Translations under genes and position numbers: made by a program | Source: Mesorhizobium_L sp035547755 | GTDB taxonomy: Bacteria; Pseudomonadota; Alphaproteobacteria; Rhizobiales; Rhizobiaceae | Assembly (NCBI GenBank): GCA_035547755.1 | Contig: DASZUG010000020.1 | Coordinates: 1 to 64,000, forward strand | Direction of reading: 5' to 3' | DNA: 64,000 bases | Notes under the pieces: generated by a model | The model's input: the letters and a program-made list of their open reading frames with translations, nothing else | Told to the model about the DNA's origin: nothing | Database searches by the model: none | Shown: in pieces, positions 26,988 through 36,596 of the stretch | Position numbering within the stretch: the first letter of the stretch is position 1 | Layout of the letters: each line of letters begins with the position of its first letter

Positions 26988-28265
26988 ATGTTGCGTATCA
27001 TCGAAGCCGCTCCGCTCGGCGCATTCTTCGCGGCCAGGCGAAGTCTTTTGCTGGATTATTTCACGGCGGTCAGCGGATCGGCGGGCCGGCTTGTTTTCTC
27101 GCTCGTTTATTTCATTGCCTTGGCGAATACGCTTTCCATTGCCGATTTCGGCCTGTTTGCCACCGCGTCTTCCGCCGGCGTCATGCTTTCCAGGCTGCTC
27201 GCCTTCGGCTTCATCTCCGCGCTCTATCGCGTTGCCACGGTGAAGCCGCGCCTGATCGGCACCTACAGCGCCGGCTTCCTGCTTTTGTCGGTTCTGTCGC
27301 TGCCGGTGATGGTGCTGGCATCCTATATCGTCTTCCGCGTCTTCTTCCATGGCGAACTGGCCTTACCGGTCTTTTCGCTGCTCGTTCTTGCCGAAGCGTT
27401 GCTCTGGCGTCCGGTTGAAGTGGTGCTGATCGTCAACAACGGCATGGGCCGCTACGGACGCGCGGCCATGATGGCCATTGCCGGAACGGCGTTGCGCGCG
27501 GTGGCAGCCCTTCTCTTCGCCTTCCAGCCGCGACATGACCTCGACATGTGGGCATTCTTCTACCTCGGGGCGAATGGCGTATCGCTCGCAAGCGCCGTCG
27601 TCCTGCTCTACCCTCGCCAGCGCTTGCGGCTCGATCTCCGACTATATTGGCGGCGTCTGGCCGATTCGATCTATGTCGCCGGCGCGGAGGTGCTCTTTTA
27701 TCTGCAGATGGAATTCGACAAGCTGCTCGTGCTCTCCTTCGGCGGCCCCGAACTCGCGGGCATCTATGCGATCATCATGCGGCTCGTCGATCTGACGGCG
27801 ATCCCGATCCGCACCTTCACCATGATGCTTGTGCAGAAGATGATGCGGGCGCCGGAATTGCTGAAGCGTATGCGGCTGCGCCTGTCGATCGAGGCCGGCG
27901 TATTTACGATATCGACGCTGGCGCTCGCCGTTCTCGGCGGGCTTCTCCACTTTTTTCCGACGCTTCTCGGAAGGAATGTCGCGGAAGCCGCTCCGCTCGT
28001 CATTCTGGCGCTCCTCATACCCGGCTTACGCAATCTGGTCGAATATCAAGCCGAACTGCTTTTCGCCCGCGGCCAGACCTTCGTCCGGGCGATCAATCTC
28101 GGCCTGCTGACCGGAGTCAAGGCTGTCGCTCTCGTCTATGTCCTGACGCGATTTGTCGGCACGCACGATACGGTGCTGGCTCTCAACGCCGTCTTTATCG
28201 CTCTTTTTGCGGCCTCGGCCCTGTTGACACATTCGGCGCTTCGCCTGCCGGCCAAGCCGATCTGA
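26988..28265 (+). CDS. Polysaccharide flippase (Wzx/MurJ-like, oligosaccharide flippase family)
   Basis: A 425-aa protein with about twelve membrane helices, for example VYFIALANTLSIADFGLFATA and VLSLPVMVLASYIVFRVFF. The motif DFGLFATASSAGVMLSRLLAFG is the start of the polysaccharide biosynthesis/flippase domain. It is expected to move lipid-linked repeat units across the inner membrane for polymerisation. It faces the Wzz-type gene across a 185-nt gap that should hold promoters for both. Confidence 0.85.
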   Translation: MLRIIEAAPLGAFFAARRSLLLDYFTAVSGSAGRLVFSLVYFIALANTLSIADFGLFATASSAGVMLSRLLAFGFISALYRVATVKPRLIGTYSAGFLLLSVLSLPVMVLASYIVFRVFFHGELALPVFSLLVLAEALLWRPVEVVLIVNNGMGRYGRAAMMAIAGTALRAVAALLFAFQPRHDLDMWAFFYLGANGVSLASAVVLLYPRQRLRLDLRLYWRRLADSIYVAGAEVLFYLQMEFDKLLVLSFGGPELAGIYAIIMRLVDLTAIPIRTFTMMLVQKMMRAPELLKRMRLRLSIEAGVFTISTLALAVLGGLLHFFPTLLGRNVAEAAPLVILALLIPGLRNLVEYQAELLFARGQTFVRAINLGLLTGVKAVALVYVLTRFVGTHDTVLALNAVFIALFAASALLTHSALRLPAKPI

Positions 28266-28277
28266 AGGCGGCGTGTC

Positions 28278-29195
28278 TCAGGCGGCGATGAGCTTGCGGA
28301 TGCGCGCCACGTCGGTCCCGATAAAAGACTGCATGCCGATCGCGACCTGCTCGGATCCCATTTCGGCGACAAAGTCATGAAAGAGCGCGTCCGAGGGGGC
28401 TGGACCGAACCAATAGACGCGACAGAGTTCGGTCCGGTCGTGAAAATGTCCCGCGCCGGACAGAACGTCATCGACATAACGCCCATAGAGCATGCATTCG
28501 GAGAATTGCCTGGTGGACGCGATCACCTCCATCCAGTGCCTCCCATGCCGGCGCTCGACGAGCGCGCACATTTCGCGCACCGTGCCGGCATCCCATGCGA
28601 TGAGCGTCGTGATGTAGTCATGCAGCGATGGCGGCTCGACAGGAAGGCCGAAGGCAAGCGCCGCGTTTCGCGACCAGAGACGGTGGTTGTATTCGATCGG
28701 CTGCTCGAGCGCGTTGTCCCGCCGGAAGAGCCTTAGCCCCTCGTCACGCCGGAGCGATCCACAATCGAAATCCTTCAGGAAAACCACGTCGGAATCGCAA
28801 TAAACAAGCGTTTTTTCCGGAATATGGAAAGCAATCGCCATCCGGCGCAATTGCTGCACATGCCAGCCGCGTAGGGGCTGCGTGCGTGTGCTCAGCCAGA
28901 TGCGCCGCTTGAACAGGCTGGTCGGATCGGGAAAGGATCGCAGCCAGGATGGCAGAAGATCCTTCTCGTCGATCACCTGCCGGCGGCCGCTTTCCAATTT
29001 TCGGAAAAGCGGCACGTCCCTATGCTCTACAAGAATATAGTGCCTGGTGAAGCCGGTCACGAAACGATCCATTGTTTCGCACAGAAGCTTGCAGCGCTCG
29101 AAATCCGGCGCGTAGCTGGCGGTGACGAACGCCGCCGCATCACCTTTCGACATCGCCCATTTGCGCGAAAGCAACGGCATTATGTCAGCGGTCAT
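28278..29195 (-). CDS. DUF6492-like putative glycosyltransferase
   Basis: A 305-aa soluble protein: FVTASYAPDFERCKLLCETM, HYILVEHRDVPLFRKL and KTLVYCDSDVVFLKDFDCG. The DSDVVF segment looks like the DxD-containing nucleotide-sugar site of GT-A enzymes, and the whole resembles DUF6492 proteins, a predicted glycosyltransferase group of capsule/exopolysaccharide loci. It overlaps the end of the upstream WecG-type gene by 11 nt, so it belongs to that three-gene operon. Confidence 0.68.
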   Translation of the reverse strand: MTADIMPLLSRKWAMSKGDAAAFVTASYAPDFERCKLLCETMDRFVTGFTRHYILVEHRDVPLFRKLESGRRQVIDEKDLLPSWLRSFPDPTSLFKRRIWLSTRTQPLRGWHVQQLRRMAIAFHIPEKTLVYCDSDVVFLKDFDCGSLRRDEGLRLFRRDNALEQPIEYNHRLWSRNAALAFGLPVEPPSLHDYITTLIAWDAGTVREMCALVERRHGRHWMEVIASTRQFSECMLYGRYVDDVLSGAGHFHDRTELCRVYWFGPAPSDALFHDFVAEMGSEQVAIGMQSFIGTDVARIRKLIAA

Positions 29196-29970
29196 GATGT
29201 GCTCTCACCAGCATCGTCTTCTGCCGCAGCACGCGCGACAGGAAGAGCGGATTGCCGACCACATAGCGGTCGAACAGACGAGCCGGTTCCAGGAGCAGGC
29301 GGAACATCCATTCGAGACGCATGCGGCGCATCCAGAGAGGTGCTCGCGGCATGGCTCCGCTGAGAAAATCGAAAAGAGCCCCGACAGCGATCGGCAGCGT
29401 GCAATGCTCGGCCGTGATATTGCGACTGATCCAGAGTTCCTGGCGCGGGACGCCCATGGCGACCAGCAATATGTCGGGTCTGAGACGCTTCAACTCGGCA
29501 AGGATCCTTGGCTCGTCCTCTTCTCGGAAGAAGCCGTCATTCAAGATGATGAACTCGTGTTGTGGCGTCGCTTCGGAGAGCGCCCGCGCTGCGCGTCGGA
29601 TGTTGTCCGAGGTGGCGCCCAGAAGCGCCACCTTAACGGGCGCTTGCGTCGCGGCCAGGAAGGCGGGCACGAAATCTGTTCCGTTCAAATTGGCGGGGAA
29701 AGGCGCGCCATGGAGAATTTGCGCGGCTATATCCACGCCGATTCCGTCCGGCAGGATCAGGAAGTCCGCGAAGGCATCGGCCAGTTCGGGATTGCCGAAA
29801 GCCATGTTGGCGCTGTGCGCGTTCAGGAACGATATTTTGGTGAAATGCTTGTCGCGGATCAGCCGGCCGAGCAGCGCGATGCCGTCGCTCCAGTTGATCG
29901 CGAACACCTCGTTTCCGAGAATGTTGTGGCGCGGGTCGCGATCCGGGCTGCGAAGAGCGTGCAGGTTCAT
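29185..29970 (-). CDS. WecG/TagA/CpsF-family glycosyltransferase (GT26)
   Basis: A 261-aa cytoplasmic glycosyltransferase that probably adds a sugar such as N-acetylmannosamine or a uronic acid to a lipid-linked intermediate. Family signatures are present: FLNAHSANMAF, LILPDGIGVD, NGTDFVPAFLA, VALLGATSDNI, RPDILLVAMGVPRQELWI and AVGALFDFLSGAMPRAP. Its start codon overlaps the stop of the upstream GT (ATGA). Confidence 0.93.
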   Translation of the reverse strand: MNLHALRSPDRDPRHNILGNEVFAINWSDGIALLGRLIRDKHFTKISFLNAHSANMAFGNPELADAFADFLILPDGIGVDIAAQILHGAPFPANLNGTDFVPAFLAATQAPVKVALLGATSDNIRRAARALSEATPQHEFIILNDGFFREEDEPRILAELKRLRPDILLVAMGVPRQELWISRNITAEHCTLPIAVGALFDFLSGAMPRAPLWMRRMRLEWMFRLLLEPARLFDRYVVGNPLFLSRVLRQKTMLVRAHHDR

Positions 29971-31136
29971 GCGGCGACCTCCTGCGGCCGGAGGGCAATC
30001 GTTTCGAGGCTCTTGTGGATCACGGCGTCAAGCGCCTGGCGCTGTGCCCGATGGAAAGCGGTTCCGTCGACATCGCCTGTTCCCTCCCGGGCACGGACGA
30101 GCGCCGCGGCGAAGCGCGCCGGGTCATCCTCGACGATGCAATTTGGCGGTATATGGGCGATGCCACGCAATGAATGGCGTGTCGCGATTGCGGGGAGCCC
30201 GAGTTCGAACGTTTCGATGGTCTTCAACTGGACGCCCGTCCCGGCGCGGCTGATCAACGGAACGACGCGCGCGCTGCGAACGAATTCCGCCGCGTCCGGA
30301 ACGCGACCGACGATCTCGACATTGCGAAAAGAACTTCGGAAGCCCGCCGGGATATTGCCTGCGAGGCGGATGCGGAAATCCTCGGGTAGGAGCGGGACGA
30401 CCTCGTTCAGGAACCAGTCGAGGCCGATCCTGTTGGGCTGCCATGTCCACGTGCCGATCAGCGCTGCGTCGGTTTGTGGTTTGCGTGGCGAAGGGCGAGG
30501 CGCCGTTTGACGGGTGATGAGCGGCAGGGCTGCCGAGCATCCCGTACTGTCCACGCCGAGAATGGCCCGGTCTTCTTCCGCCAGAGTCAACACGAATTGG
30601 GCACGGCGGCAGAACGTCTCTTCCAACTGGTGGAGCAGTCTTGCCTCGCGCCGAAAGAGGAACTTTTGCATAGGGCCCGAAGCCGCCGCGGCATTTTCCT
30701 CGGCCGAACGGAACTCGACATTGTGCGCGATGTAGATCGATGGCCGGTCGGTGAAGAGATCGGGAAAGGCGCCGGCGAACTGGACCGCATTGATGACATA
30801 GGCGTCCAGCGGTCCGATGCGGTCGATGGCCGAGCGGACTTCTCTTTCCGGCAGTGCAGCGAGTTTGACGGAGGAGAAGGTGCGGCCTGTGCGTACCGCC
30901 TTCGCCAGCCACTGGATTTTCCGCAGGGTCGAGGCGCTGTCCGTGCGCACATCGACTTCGCCCAGCACCACAGTGTCTTGTGCTCGCACTTGCTTTTCGC
31001 CCGGCCAGGCATAGCCGAGCACGGTGACACGGGCGCCGGTGCGCCGGAATCCATCAAGGATCGCGGCATTGGCTATTTCGTAGCCGGTCGTCGGCGACCC
31101 GCCGGGAACAATCGATGTGGCGAACAACAAATGCAT
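29967..31136 (-). CDS. Glycosyltransferase, GT-B type (family 4-like)
   Basis: A 389-aa protein with an N-terminal Rossmann half (HLLFATSIVPGGSPTTGYEI, the SIYIAHNVEFRS acceptor-side segment) and a C-terminal donor-binding half (ALIGTWTWQPNRIGLDWFLN, VEIVGRVPDAAEFVRSARVV, GTGVQLKTIETFELGLPAI with the conserved Glu pair). It first transcribes a three-gene glycosyltransferase operon (31136 to 28278) with overlapping ends. Donor and acceptor sugars are not readable. Confidence 0.87.
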   Translation of the reverse strand: MHLLFATSIVPGGSPTTGYEIANAAILDGFRRTGARVTVLGYAWPGEKQVRAQDTVVLGEVDVRTDSASTLRKIQWLAKAVRTGRTFSSVKLAALPEREVRSAIDRIGPLDAYVINAVQFAGAFPDLFTDRPSIYIAHNVEFRSAEENAAAASGPMQKFLFRREARLLHQLEETFCRRAQFVLTLAEEDRAILGVDSTGCSAALPLITRQTAPRPSPRKPQTDAALIGTWTWQPNRIGLDWFLNEVVPLLPEDFRIRLAGNIPAGFRSSFRNVEIVGRVPDAAEFVRSARVVPLISRAGTGVQLKTIETFELGLPAIATRHSLRGIAHIPPNCIVEDDPARFAAALVRAREGTGDVDGTAFHRAQRQALDAVIHKSLETIALRPQEVAA

Positions 31137-31320
31137 AAAGGCCTTCCTGCCGCCGCGAAATTAGCGGGAGGCGATGAAACGATCATTAAGGCGCAAGGCC
31201 GCGAAGGCCTTCGATGTATGTAACTTCAGCGTGAAAAACCGGACTGTTTGGCAAGGTGTTTAAGGAAACCTTAAACGAAACCGGACTTATTCGGGCTTTG
31301 GACAATGCGGCGGGGCGCCG

Positions 31321-32319
31321 ATGATACCCTTGTCGAAGGACAATTCCATTTCGGTCTTCACGCGCTCACCCGGGCTGGCGGTCGATAAGGTGGAATGCGT
31401 CGTGACGCTGCCGACCTTTCGGCGGCCCGATCATCTCTTGAAGACGCTGAAGTCTCTCCGGAAGCAGAATACATGCCGCCGCTTTGCGGTGATCGTGATG
31501 GAAAACGAGGCGGAGGAGAGGAAAGGCGCGCAGGCAGCGGCTCCGCTTTTTGAAAGTGGTCTCGTCGAAGGCCTCGTCATCGTGGCGCATGAACGCGGCA
31601 ATTGCTCCGCCTACAATGCCGGTTGGCAGACCGCGCTGATGACTTTTCCCGCCTTCGAGAAACTGCTTGTCATTGACGACGACGAAATCGCCCATCCTGA
31701 CTGGATCGACCGGATGTGGGCCGCGAGCGAAAGCCTTCCGGCGGATATCGTGGGAGGCCCGCAGATCCCCGTCTTCGCCGAGAACGTCGACACCCGGCGC
31801 GGTCGACATCCCGTTTTTCTGCCGCCCTATGATCGCACAAGTGAGGTCCCGACGCTTTATTCCTCGGGCAATCTGATCATCGGCAGAAATGTCCTGCGGC
31901 ATATGGGCCCGCCCTTTCTCGATCTTCGGTTCAATTTCATGGGGGGAGGGGATTCCGATTTTCTGAGCCGCGCGCGCCAGGCGGGCTTTCGGCTGGGCTG
32001 GTGCGCCGAGGCGCCGGTATGGGAAACCACTCCGGCGAGGCGCCTCGACCGCGACTGGATTGTCGCCCGCAGCCTGCGCAACGGCGTTATCTCGACACTG
32101 GTGGAGAAGAGGAAACGGGCAGGCACGCCCCTCGCCGGTCTCAAGGTCCTGGCGAAAAGCCTGGCGCTTCTCGGCGCTTCTCCATTCCGCAGTGCCGTAC
32201 GACTCGCCACGGGCGGCCCGACGCTTGCCGCGCTTTATCCCATCCACGTCGCGCTCGGGCGCGTGATGGCGGAATTCGGCTATGCCAATGAGCAATACCG
32301 CCAGCCTGAGAAGAACTGA
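31321..32319 (+). CDS. Family 2 glycosyltransferase
   Basis: A 332-aa GT-A enzyme: CVVTLPTFRRPDHLLKTLKS starts the fold, LLVIDDDEIAHPDWIDRM carries the DxD metal/nucleotide motif, and MGGGDSDFLSRARQAGFRLG with VWETTPARRLDRDW gives the acceptor ED-like and catalytic loops. It probably adds a sugar to the growing repeat unit on the cytoplasmic face. Its 3' end overlaps the polymerase gene by 38 nt. Confidence 0.9.
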   Translation: MIPLSKDNSISVFTRSPGLAVDKVECVVTLPTFRRPDHLLKTLKSLRKQNTCRRFAVIVMENEAEERKGAQAAAPLFESGLVEGLVIVAHERGNCSAYNAGWQTALMTFPAFEKLLVIDDDEIAHPDWIDRMWAASESLPADIVGGPQIPVFAENVDTRRGRHPVFLPPYDRTSEVPTLYSSGNLIIGRNVLRHMGPPFLDLRFNFMGGGDSDFLSRARQAGFRLGWCAEAPVWETTPARRLDRDWIVARSLRNGVISTLVEKRKRAGTPLAGLKVLAKSLALLGASPFRSAVRLATGGPTLAALYPIHVALGRVMAEFGYANEQYRQPEKN

Positions 32320-33637
32320 GGCGGCCCCACGCCCCTTTCCGATGGATAGGGTGGCGACGTCCGTCGCCGCAATCGTCTTCACGATCCTGATCGTATCGTT
32401 CCGGCCTTTCCAGCCGACCGGCGGCGCCGATCCGGAAGGGGGCGGCGACATCGTCAATCAGCTCGGGTTCAGCGCGCTCGGAGCGGTGGCGATCTTCTCG
32501 CTTTTTGCGCTTGCCGACCGCCGCAAGGCTGCCGCGCTCGTCAGCCTGTGGTGGGCGCTGGCGCTCGGCTTCATGTTCCTTGCGGTCCTGCATGCGAGCG
32601 ACCCGAACGCCGCATCGCGCGCGGCGATCTTTACCATGATCGGCATGTTGGGAATAAGTTCAGTCCTGATACTGCCGCGAAACGCGGACTCCTTCTCGAA
32701 GATCTTTCTTTTCTGCGGCGCGATCGCCATCGGTCTGAGTTATCTCGGCGTGCTGGTCGCCCCTCAGATCGCCATTCACCAGTTGGCATCGACCGAACCT
32801 CAACTCGCGGGCGACTGGCGCGGCCTGTTTTCCCACAAGAATGTCGCCGCGCCCGTCATGGCGGCTTTCTGCTTTGCCGGGCTTTATCTCTACAGGCGCG
32901 GCTGGCGCTGGTCCGGCGGCCTCCTGTTCCTGGCCGCCTTTGTCTTCATGTGGAACACGGGCTCGAAGACGACGGCCGGGCTGGTGCCCGTCGCCATCAT
33001 CTTCGTCGTGCTGCCGGGCATGTTCAATCTGCGCTTCCTGACCGGCATCTTCCTCTGCGTCGCAATGGTTGGGATGGCGCTGGGCACGCTCGGCATCGTC
33101 TTCATCGAGCCGTTGAAGCATCTGGCGAACGAATATTTCCCCGGCCTTACCTATACGGGTCGCACGACGATATGGCAGTTCGCCGGCGGAATGCTGATGA
33201 AGCGGCCATGGACGGGGTATGGCTATGACAGCTTCTGGGGTACGCCGTTTCTTTTGAACCAGGCCCAGCCCTTCGATCGGGCCTGGGATGTACGCGACAT
33301 CGTCAACGGCCATGAAGGCTATCTCGACATCGCCGTCATCATGGGCATTCCGGCGCTTTGCGCGGCGCTCATGGCCTTCATCGTGGCGCCGATCTTCGAC
33401 TATCTGAGAACGCCGAAGCTGAAGGAAAACATCTATCTCGCCGATTTCTTCATGACCGTTCTTCTGTTCACCGCTCTCAACGCGTTCCTGGAAAGCTTCT
33501 TTTTTGCCAGAAACAACCCGGTCTGGATGCTTTTTCTGCTCGCCTGTCTGGGGCTGAGGATCACGGCGCGGTTCACCATACCGTCCTCGGTCCAAAACGC
33601 GGCCGGGACGCTTCCCAAACGAAAGACGATGCGTTAG
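32282..33637 (+). CDS. O-antigen ligase / ExoQ-type polysaccharide polymerase
   Basis: A 451-aa protein with ten or more membrane helices and the Wzy_C signature GDWRGLFSHKNVAAPVMAAF in a large periplasmic loop, followed by TYTGRTTIWQFAG and a WTGYGYDSFW segment, as in ExoQ and O-antigen ligase-like polymerases. It probably joins repeat units in the periplasm. The first of two nearby ATGs (32282, 32288) is used; both lie inside the end of the preceding glycosyltransferase gene. Confidence 0.87.
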   Translation: MPMSNTASLRRTEAAPRPFPMDRVATSVAAIVFTILIVSFRPFQPTGGADPEGGGDIVNQLGFSALGAVAIFSLFALADRRKAAALVSLWWALALGFMFLAVLHASDPNAASRAAIFTMIGMLGISSVLILPRNADSFSKIFLFCGAIAIGLSYLGVLVAPQIAIHQLASTEPQLAGDWRGLFSHKNVAAPVMAAFCFAGLYLYRRGWRWSGGLLFLAAFVFMWNTGSKTTAGLVPVAIIFVVLPGMFNLRFLTGIFLCVAMVGMALGTLGIVFIEPLKHLANEYFPGLTYTGRTTIWQFAGGMLMKRPWTGYGYDSFWGTPFLLNQAQPFDRAWDVRDIVNGHEGYLDIAVIMGIPALCAALMAFIVAPIFDYLRTPKLKENIYLADFFMTVLLFTALNAFLESFFFARNNPVWMLFLLACLGLRITARFTIPSSVQNAAGTLPKRKTMR

Positions 33638-33666
33638 GCCACTGCCGTTCTCGAACGGAGGTCTTC

Positions 33667-34482
33667 ATGAGCAGCAAGGTGGTTCTCGTCGGCTGCGGCA
33701 ATATGGGATACGCCATGCTTGCAGGCTGGCTGAAATCGGGACGTTTGGCGAAAGGAGACGCGCTCGTCGTCGAGCCGAATGCCGAACTGCGCCGTCGCGC
33801 CGCCGCTCTCGGCGTGGCGGCCGTTGCTGCTGCGTCCGGTCTGCCGGGCGATCTTGCGCCGCGGCTCATCGTCGTCGCTGTGAAGCCGCAAATGATCCGC
33901 GATGTCGTGCCGGCGTACCGCCGGTTCGCCGACGGGGCCACAACATTCGTGAGCGTCGCCGCAGGCACGCGGATTGCGCTTTTCGAGGAACTGCTCGGCT
34001 CGAAAGCCGCTATTATGCGCTGCATGCCCAACACGCCTGCCGCCATCGGCAAGGGCATGATGGTTGTCGTGTCCAACCGGCATGTGACGAGCGAGGCCGA
34101 GGCTTTCGTCGAGACGCTGCTGGAAACCAGCGGTAGGGTCGCGAGGATCGCGGATGAGGATGGCATGGATGCCGTTACCGCGGTTTCGGGTTCGGGCCCG
34201 GCCTATGTCTTTCACTTCATCGAATGCCTAGCCGCGGCGGCGGTGAAGGCGGGACTCCCTGCGGATACGGCCGGACTTCTCGCGATGCAGACCGTCTATG
34301 GCGCGGCGTGCCTCGCGGCGGAAAGCGGGGAGGCGCCCGGCAAGCTGCGGGAGCAGGTGACGAGCCCAAACGGTACGACGGCCGCCGCCCTTGCCGTCCT
34401 GATGGGCGGGAAGCAGCTGGGCGATCTCGTCGCGGAGGCGGTCGAGGCCGCCCGCAAGCGCTCGGTGGAACTGGGAAGGTAG
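33667..34482 (+). CDS. proC: Pyrroline-5-carboxylate reductase
   Basis: A 271-aa cytoplasmic enzyme making proline from pyrroline-5-carboxylate with NAD(P)H. The dinucleotide fold VVLVGCGNMGYAMLAGWL, VVAVKPQMIRDV, CMPNTPAAIGKGM, AVSGSGPAYVFHFIECLA and VTSPNGTTAAALAVL are the family hallmarks. GGAGG lies six bases before the ATG at 33667. It sits 29 nt after the polymerase gene inside the polysaccharide locus, with no obvious functional link, so it may be cotranscribed by chance. Confidence 0.95.
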   Translation: MSSKVVLVGCGNMGYAMLAGWLKSGRLAKGDALVVEPNAELRRRAAALGVAAVAAASGLPGDLAPRLIVVAVKPQMIRDVVPAYRRFADGATTFVSVAAGTRIALFEELLGSKAAIMRCMPNTPAAIGKGMMVVVSNRHVTSEAEAFVETLLETSGRVARIADEDGMDAVTAVSGSGPAYVFHFIECLAAAAVKAGLPADTAGLLAMQTVYGAACLAAESGEAPGKLREQVTSPNGTTAAALAVLMGGKQLGDLVAEAVEAARKRSVELGR

Positions 34483-34485
34483 CGC

Positions 34486-36339
34486 TTAGTTTCCAGCGGT
34501 GGCGAGCAACTGGCGCTTCTGCTTATCGTGCATGAAGCGCTCGACGAAGAAACGCGCGCCGCTCAGGCTCGGATGGTGCCGATCGAAGAAAACGGAACGG
34601 CCGTTCTCCTCGATATGGCATTTCTCATCGTCGCAAAGATATTGCGCCGGCCGCAGGACGGCGACGCCTTGGCGCTGAAGGCCGGAGAGGAAGGCGATCG
34701 TGCCTGCATAGCGCTCCAGATATTCCTTGCGCGTGAAAAACTCGCCCCATCCGCGAGCGAGTGCCTTCGGAACATCGACGCCGGGGGAGGGAAACGGGCC
34801 GACGACGATGACCTCCTTGCCCGCGGACTGGAGCCCGTGGATCGTGCGCGTGAACTGCTCGTTGAAGCTGGGGCGGATGATGTCGACATAATAGGCCGTA
34901 AGGATGACCGTCTTGATTGAACGGTCCTTGGTCAGGAAGTCGAATACCTGGTCGTTGTGTTTCCTGCAGTCGGGCCTGCTCAGAGATTGATAACCGAGCG
35001 CGGGCGGGCATGAGGAATAGGTGATCGACATCACCGGGCGATAGAGCGTTCCGAAAGCATAGCTGAGTTCGACGCCATGGCTGTCGCCCCAAAGGGCGAT
35101 CGAGGCTGTCTTCCCTCCGATGATGCATGAAGAAGAGACTTTCGGCAGTCCATGATCGGCATGGCAGGCATTGCGTTTGGGGCTGATATCATGCGACGCC
35201 TTGTCGAAGCTGATGGCCTGCGTGGTGAAGCGTGAGGGCCAGCCGTCGGATGCCCTTAATCCGGCCGTCGCCATCAGCATGGCGGCGGCGCAAATACCGG
35301 CTGATGCGAAGATCCTGCGCGCCGGAATCCGGTTTCCCCGAAAAGGCTGCTCGATGACCCGCCAGGAGAAAATGGCGGCGGCGAAAGAGGCCAGGCAGAC
35401 GAGGATGGCGCTGGGCAGATCGTCGGTGAAGAGGCCGAGTTGCCGCCCGAAGACGATGATCGGCCAGTGCCAGAGATAGAGCGAGTACGAAATCCGGCCG
35501 ATGAAGATGGCCGGCGGCAGGCTCAGAAGCCTGGCTGCCGAGGTTCCCTGGGAAATGGCGACAAGCAGAGCGGCGCCAAGCACCGGCAGGATCGCTGCGT
35601 AACCCGGAAAAGACGTCTTCGGGGTGAACAGGGCGATGCTGAGGGCGATCATCGTAAAGCCGGCCCAGGACAGGATCTCGCGGACAGCCGGATGCCTGGG
35701 CAGGGGGACGCTTGCCGTGGCGATCAGCGCGCCGGCCAGGAGTTCCCACGCGCGCGTGGGCACGAGGAAAAACGAGGCGTGCGGCTTCACTGGTGTCGCG
35801 ACGACGCACGACCCCAGCGAGACGAGCGCGCAAAGGACAAGCAAAGGCTTGAGATAACGCGGGAAAAATCGCATCGCCAGCAGGAGGAAGATCGGCATCG
35901 CGATATAGAATTGCTCCTCGACGCCAAGCGACCATGTATGGAGCAGCGGATTGCTTTCCGACGGCGCATCGAAATAGCCGGAATGGCGCCATATGACGAT
36001 ATTGGAGGAGAAGAGCACCGCGCCTGCCAGGTATCGCGGCAACTCGCGCAATTCGCTCGGAAGATCATAAAGCGATGCCGCGACAGCCACGGCCGCCAGC
36101 ATCGCGATCAAGGCGGGAAAGATGCGGCGTATCCGCCGTTCATAGAAGCGGACGATCGAGAAGCGTCCCTCCTCGATCTCCCGATGGATGATGCCGGTGA
36201 TCAGATAGCCCGAAATGACGAAAAAGATATCGACGCCGACATAGCCACCCGAAAACGATGTGATGCCGGCATGAAACAACACCACCGGCAGGATGGCCAC
36301 GGTTCGCAAGCCGTCGATTTCGGGACGATAGCGTATCAT
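34486..36339 (-). CDS. OafA/YrhL-type acyltransferase with C-terminal SGNH domain
   Basis: A 617-aa membrane protein. Residues 1-360 form the acyltransferase-3 bundle: RYRPEIDGLRTVAILPVVLF with the usual Arg/His motif, GGYVGVDIFFVISGYLIT, FYERRIRRIFPAL and LHTWSLGVEEQFYI. After a final helix (AGICAAAMLMATAGL) comes a periplasmic SGNH hydrolase-like domain with block I ALWGDSHGVEL and the late DRHHPSLSG Asp-x-x-His. It probably O-acetylates the polysaccharide made by this locus. The start MIRYRPEIDGLR is the family N terminus; upstream codons have no homology-like features. It is convergent with proC. Confidence 0.92.
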   Translation of the reverse strand: MIRYRPEIDGLRTVAILPVVLFHAGITSFSGGYVGVDIFFVISGYLITGIIHREIEEGRFSIVRFYERRIRRIFPALIAMLAAVAVAASLYDLPSELRELPRYLAGAVLFSSNIVIWRHSGYFDAPSESNPLLHTWSLGVEEQFYIAMPIFLLLAMRFFPRYLKPLLVLCALVSLGSCVVATPVKPHASFFLVPTRAWELLAGALIATASVPLPRHPAVREILSWAGFTMIALSIALFTPKTSFPGYAAILPVLGAALLVAISQGTSAARLLSLPPAIFIGRISYSLYLWHWPIIVFGRQLGLFTDDLPSAILVCLASFAAAIFSWRVIEQPFRGNRIPARRIFASAGICAAAMLMATAGLRASDGWPSRFTTQAISFDKASHDISPKRNACHADHGLPKVSSSCIIGGKTASIALWGDSHGVELSYAFGTLYRPVMSITYSSCPPALGYQSLSRPDCRKHNDQVFDFLTKDRSIKTVILTAYYVDIIRPSFNEQFTRTIHGLQSAGKEVIVVGPFPSPGVDVPKALARGWGEFFTRKEYLERYAGTIAFLSGLQRQGVAVLRPAQYLCDDEKCHIEENGRSVFFDRHHPSLSGARFFVERFMHDKQKRQLLATAGN

Positions 36340-36569
36340 ACGGGAAAACCCCCTCTGACCAGCTAAGGCGGGCTTTCGTCCCATACATGCGCTGTCGCGG
36401 CAATGCAGCAAGAGGCGCGGACCATACACGTTTCGACCACATTTATTACGTCGCGTGTACACAAGATGAGAAGATGCGCGGTATCTCTGCGCCCCCAAAG
36501 CAAGCCGACAAAATGCGATTTTGCGAGGGGCAGCTGTTGGTGCGCGAGATACCGGTCCAGAGCTGACAA
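36340..36569. other. Chromosomal gap between acyltransferase and island edge
   Basis: About 230 nt upstream of the acyltransferase start, presumably with its promoter. I see no gene or repeat. In the ancestral chromosome this sequence would have followed directly downstream of the tRNA-Thr now at 63.8 kb. Confidence 0.5.
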
Positions 36570-36596
36570 AGAATGGTGCTGCGAGAGAGGATTGAA
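36570..36596. repeat. Left attachment site (attL), fragment of tRNA-Thr 3' end
   Basis: A 27-bp sequence identical to 63771-63797, starting AGAATGGTGCTGCGAG and ending GATTGAA. It contains the last 23 nt of a tRNA-Thr (as reverse complement, including CCA) and 4 flanking bases, without the rest of a tRNA. Sequence identity stops abruptly on both sides. Confidence 0.92.
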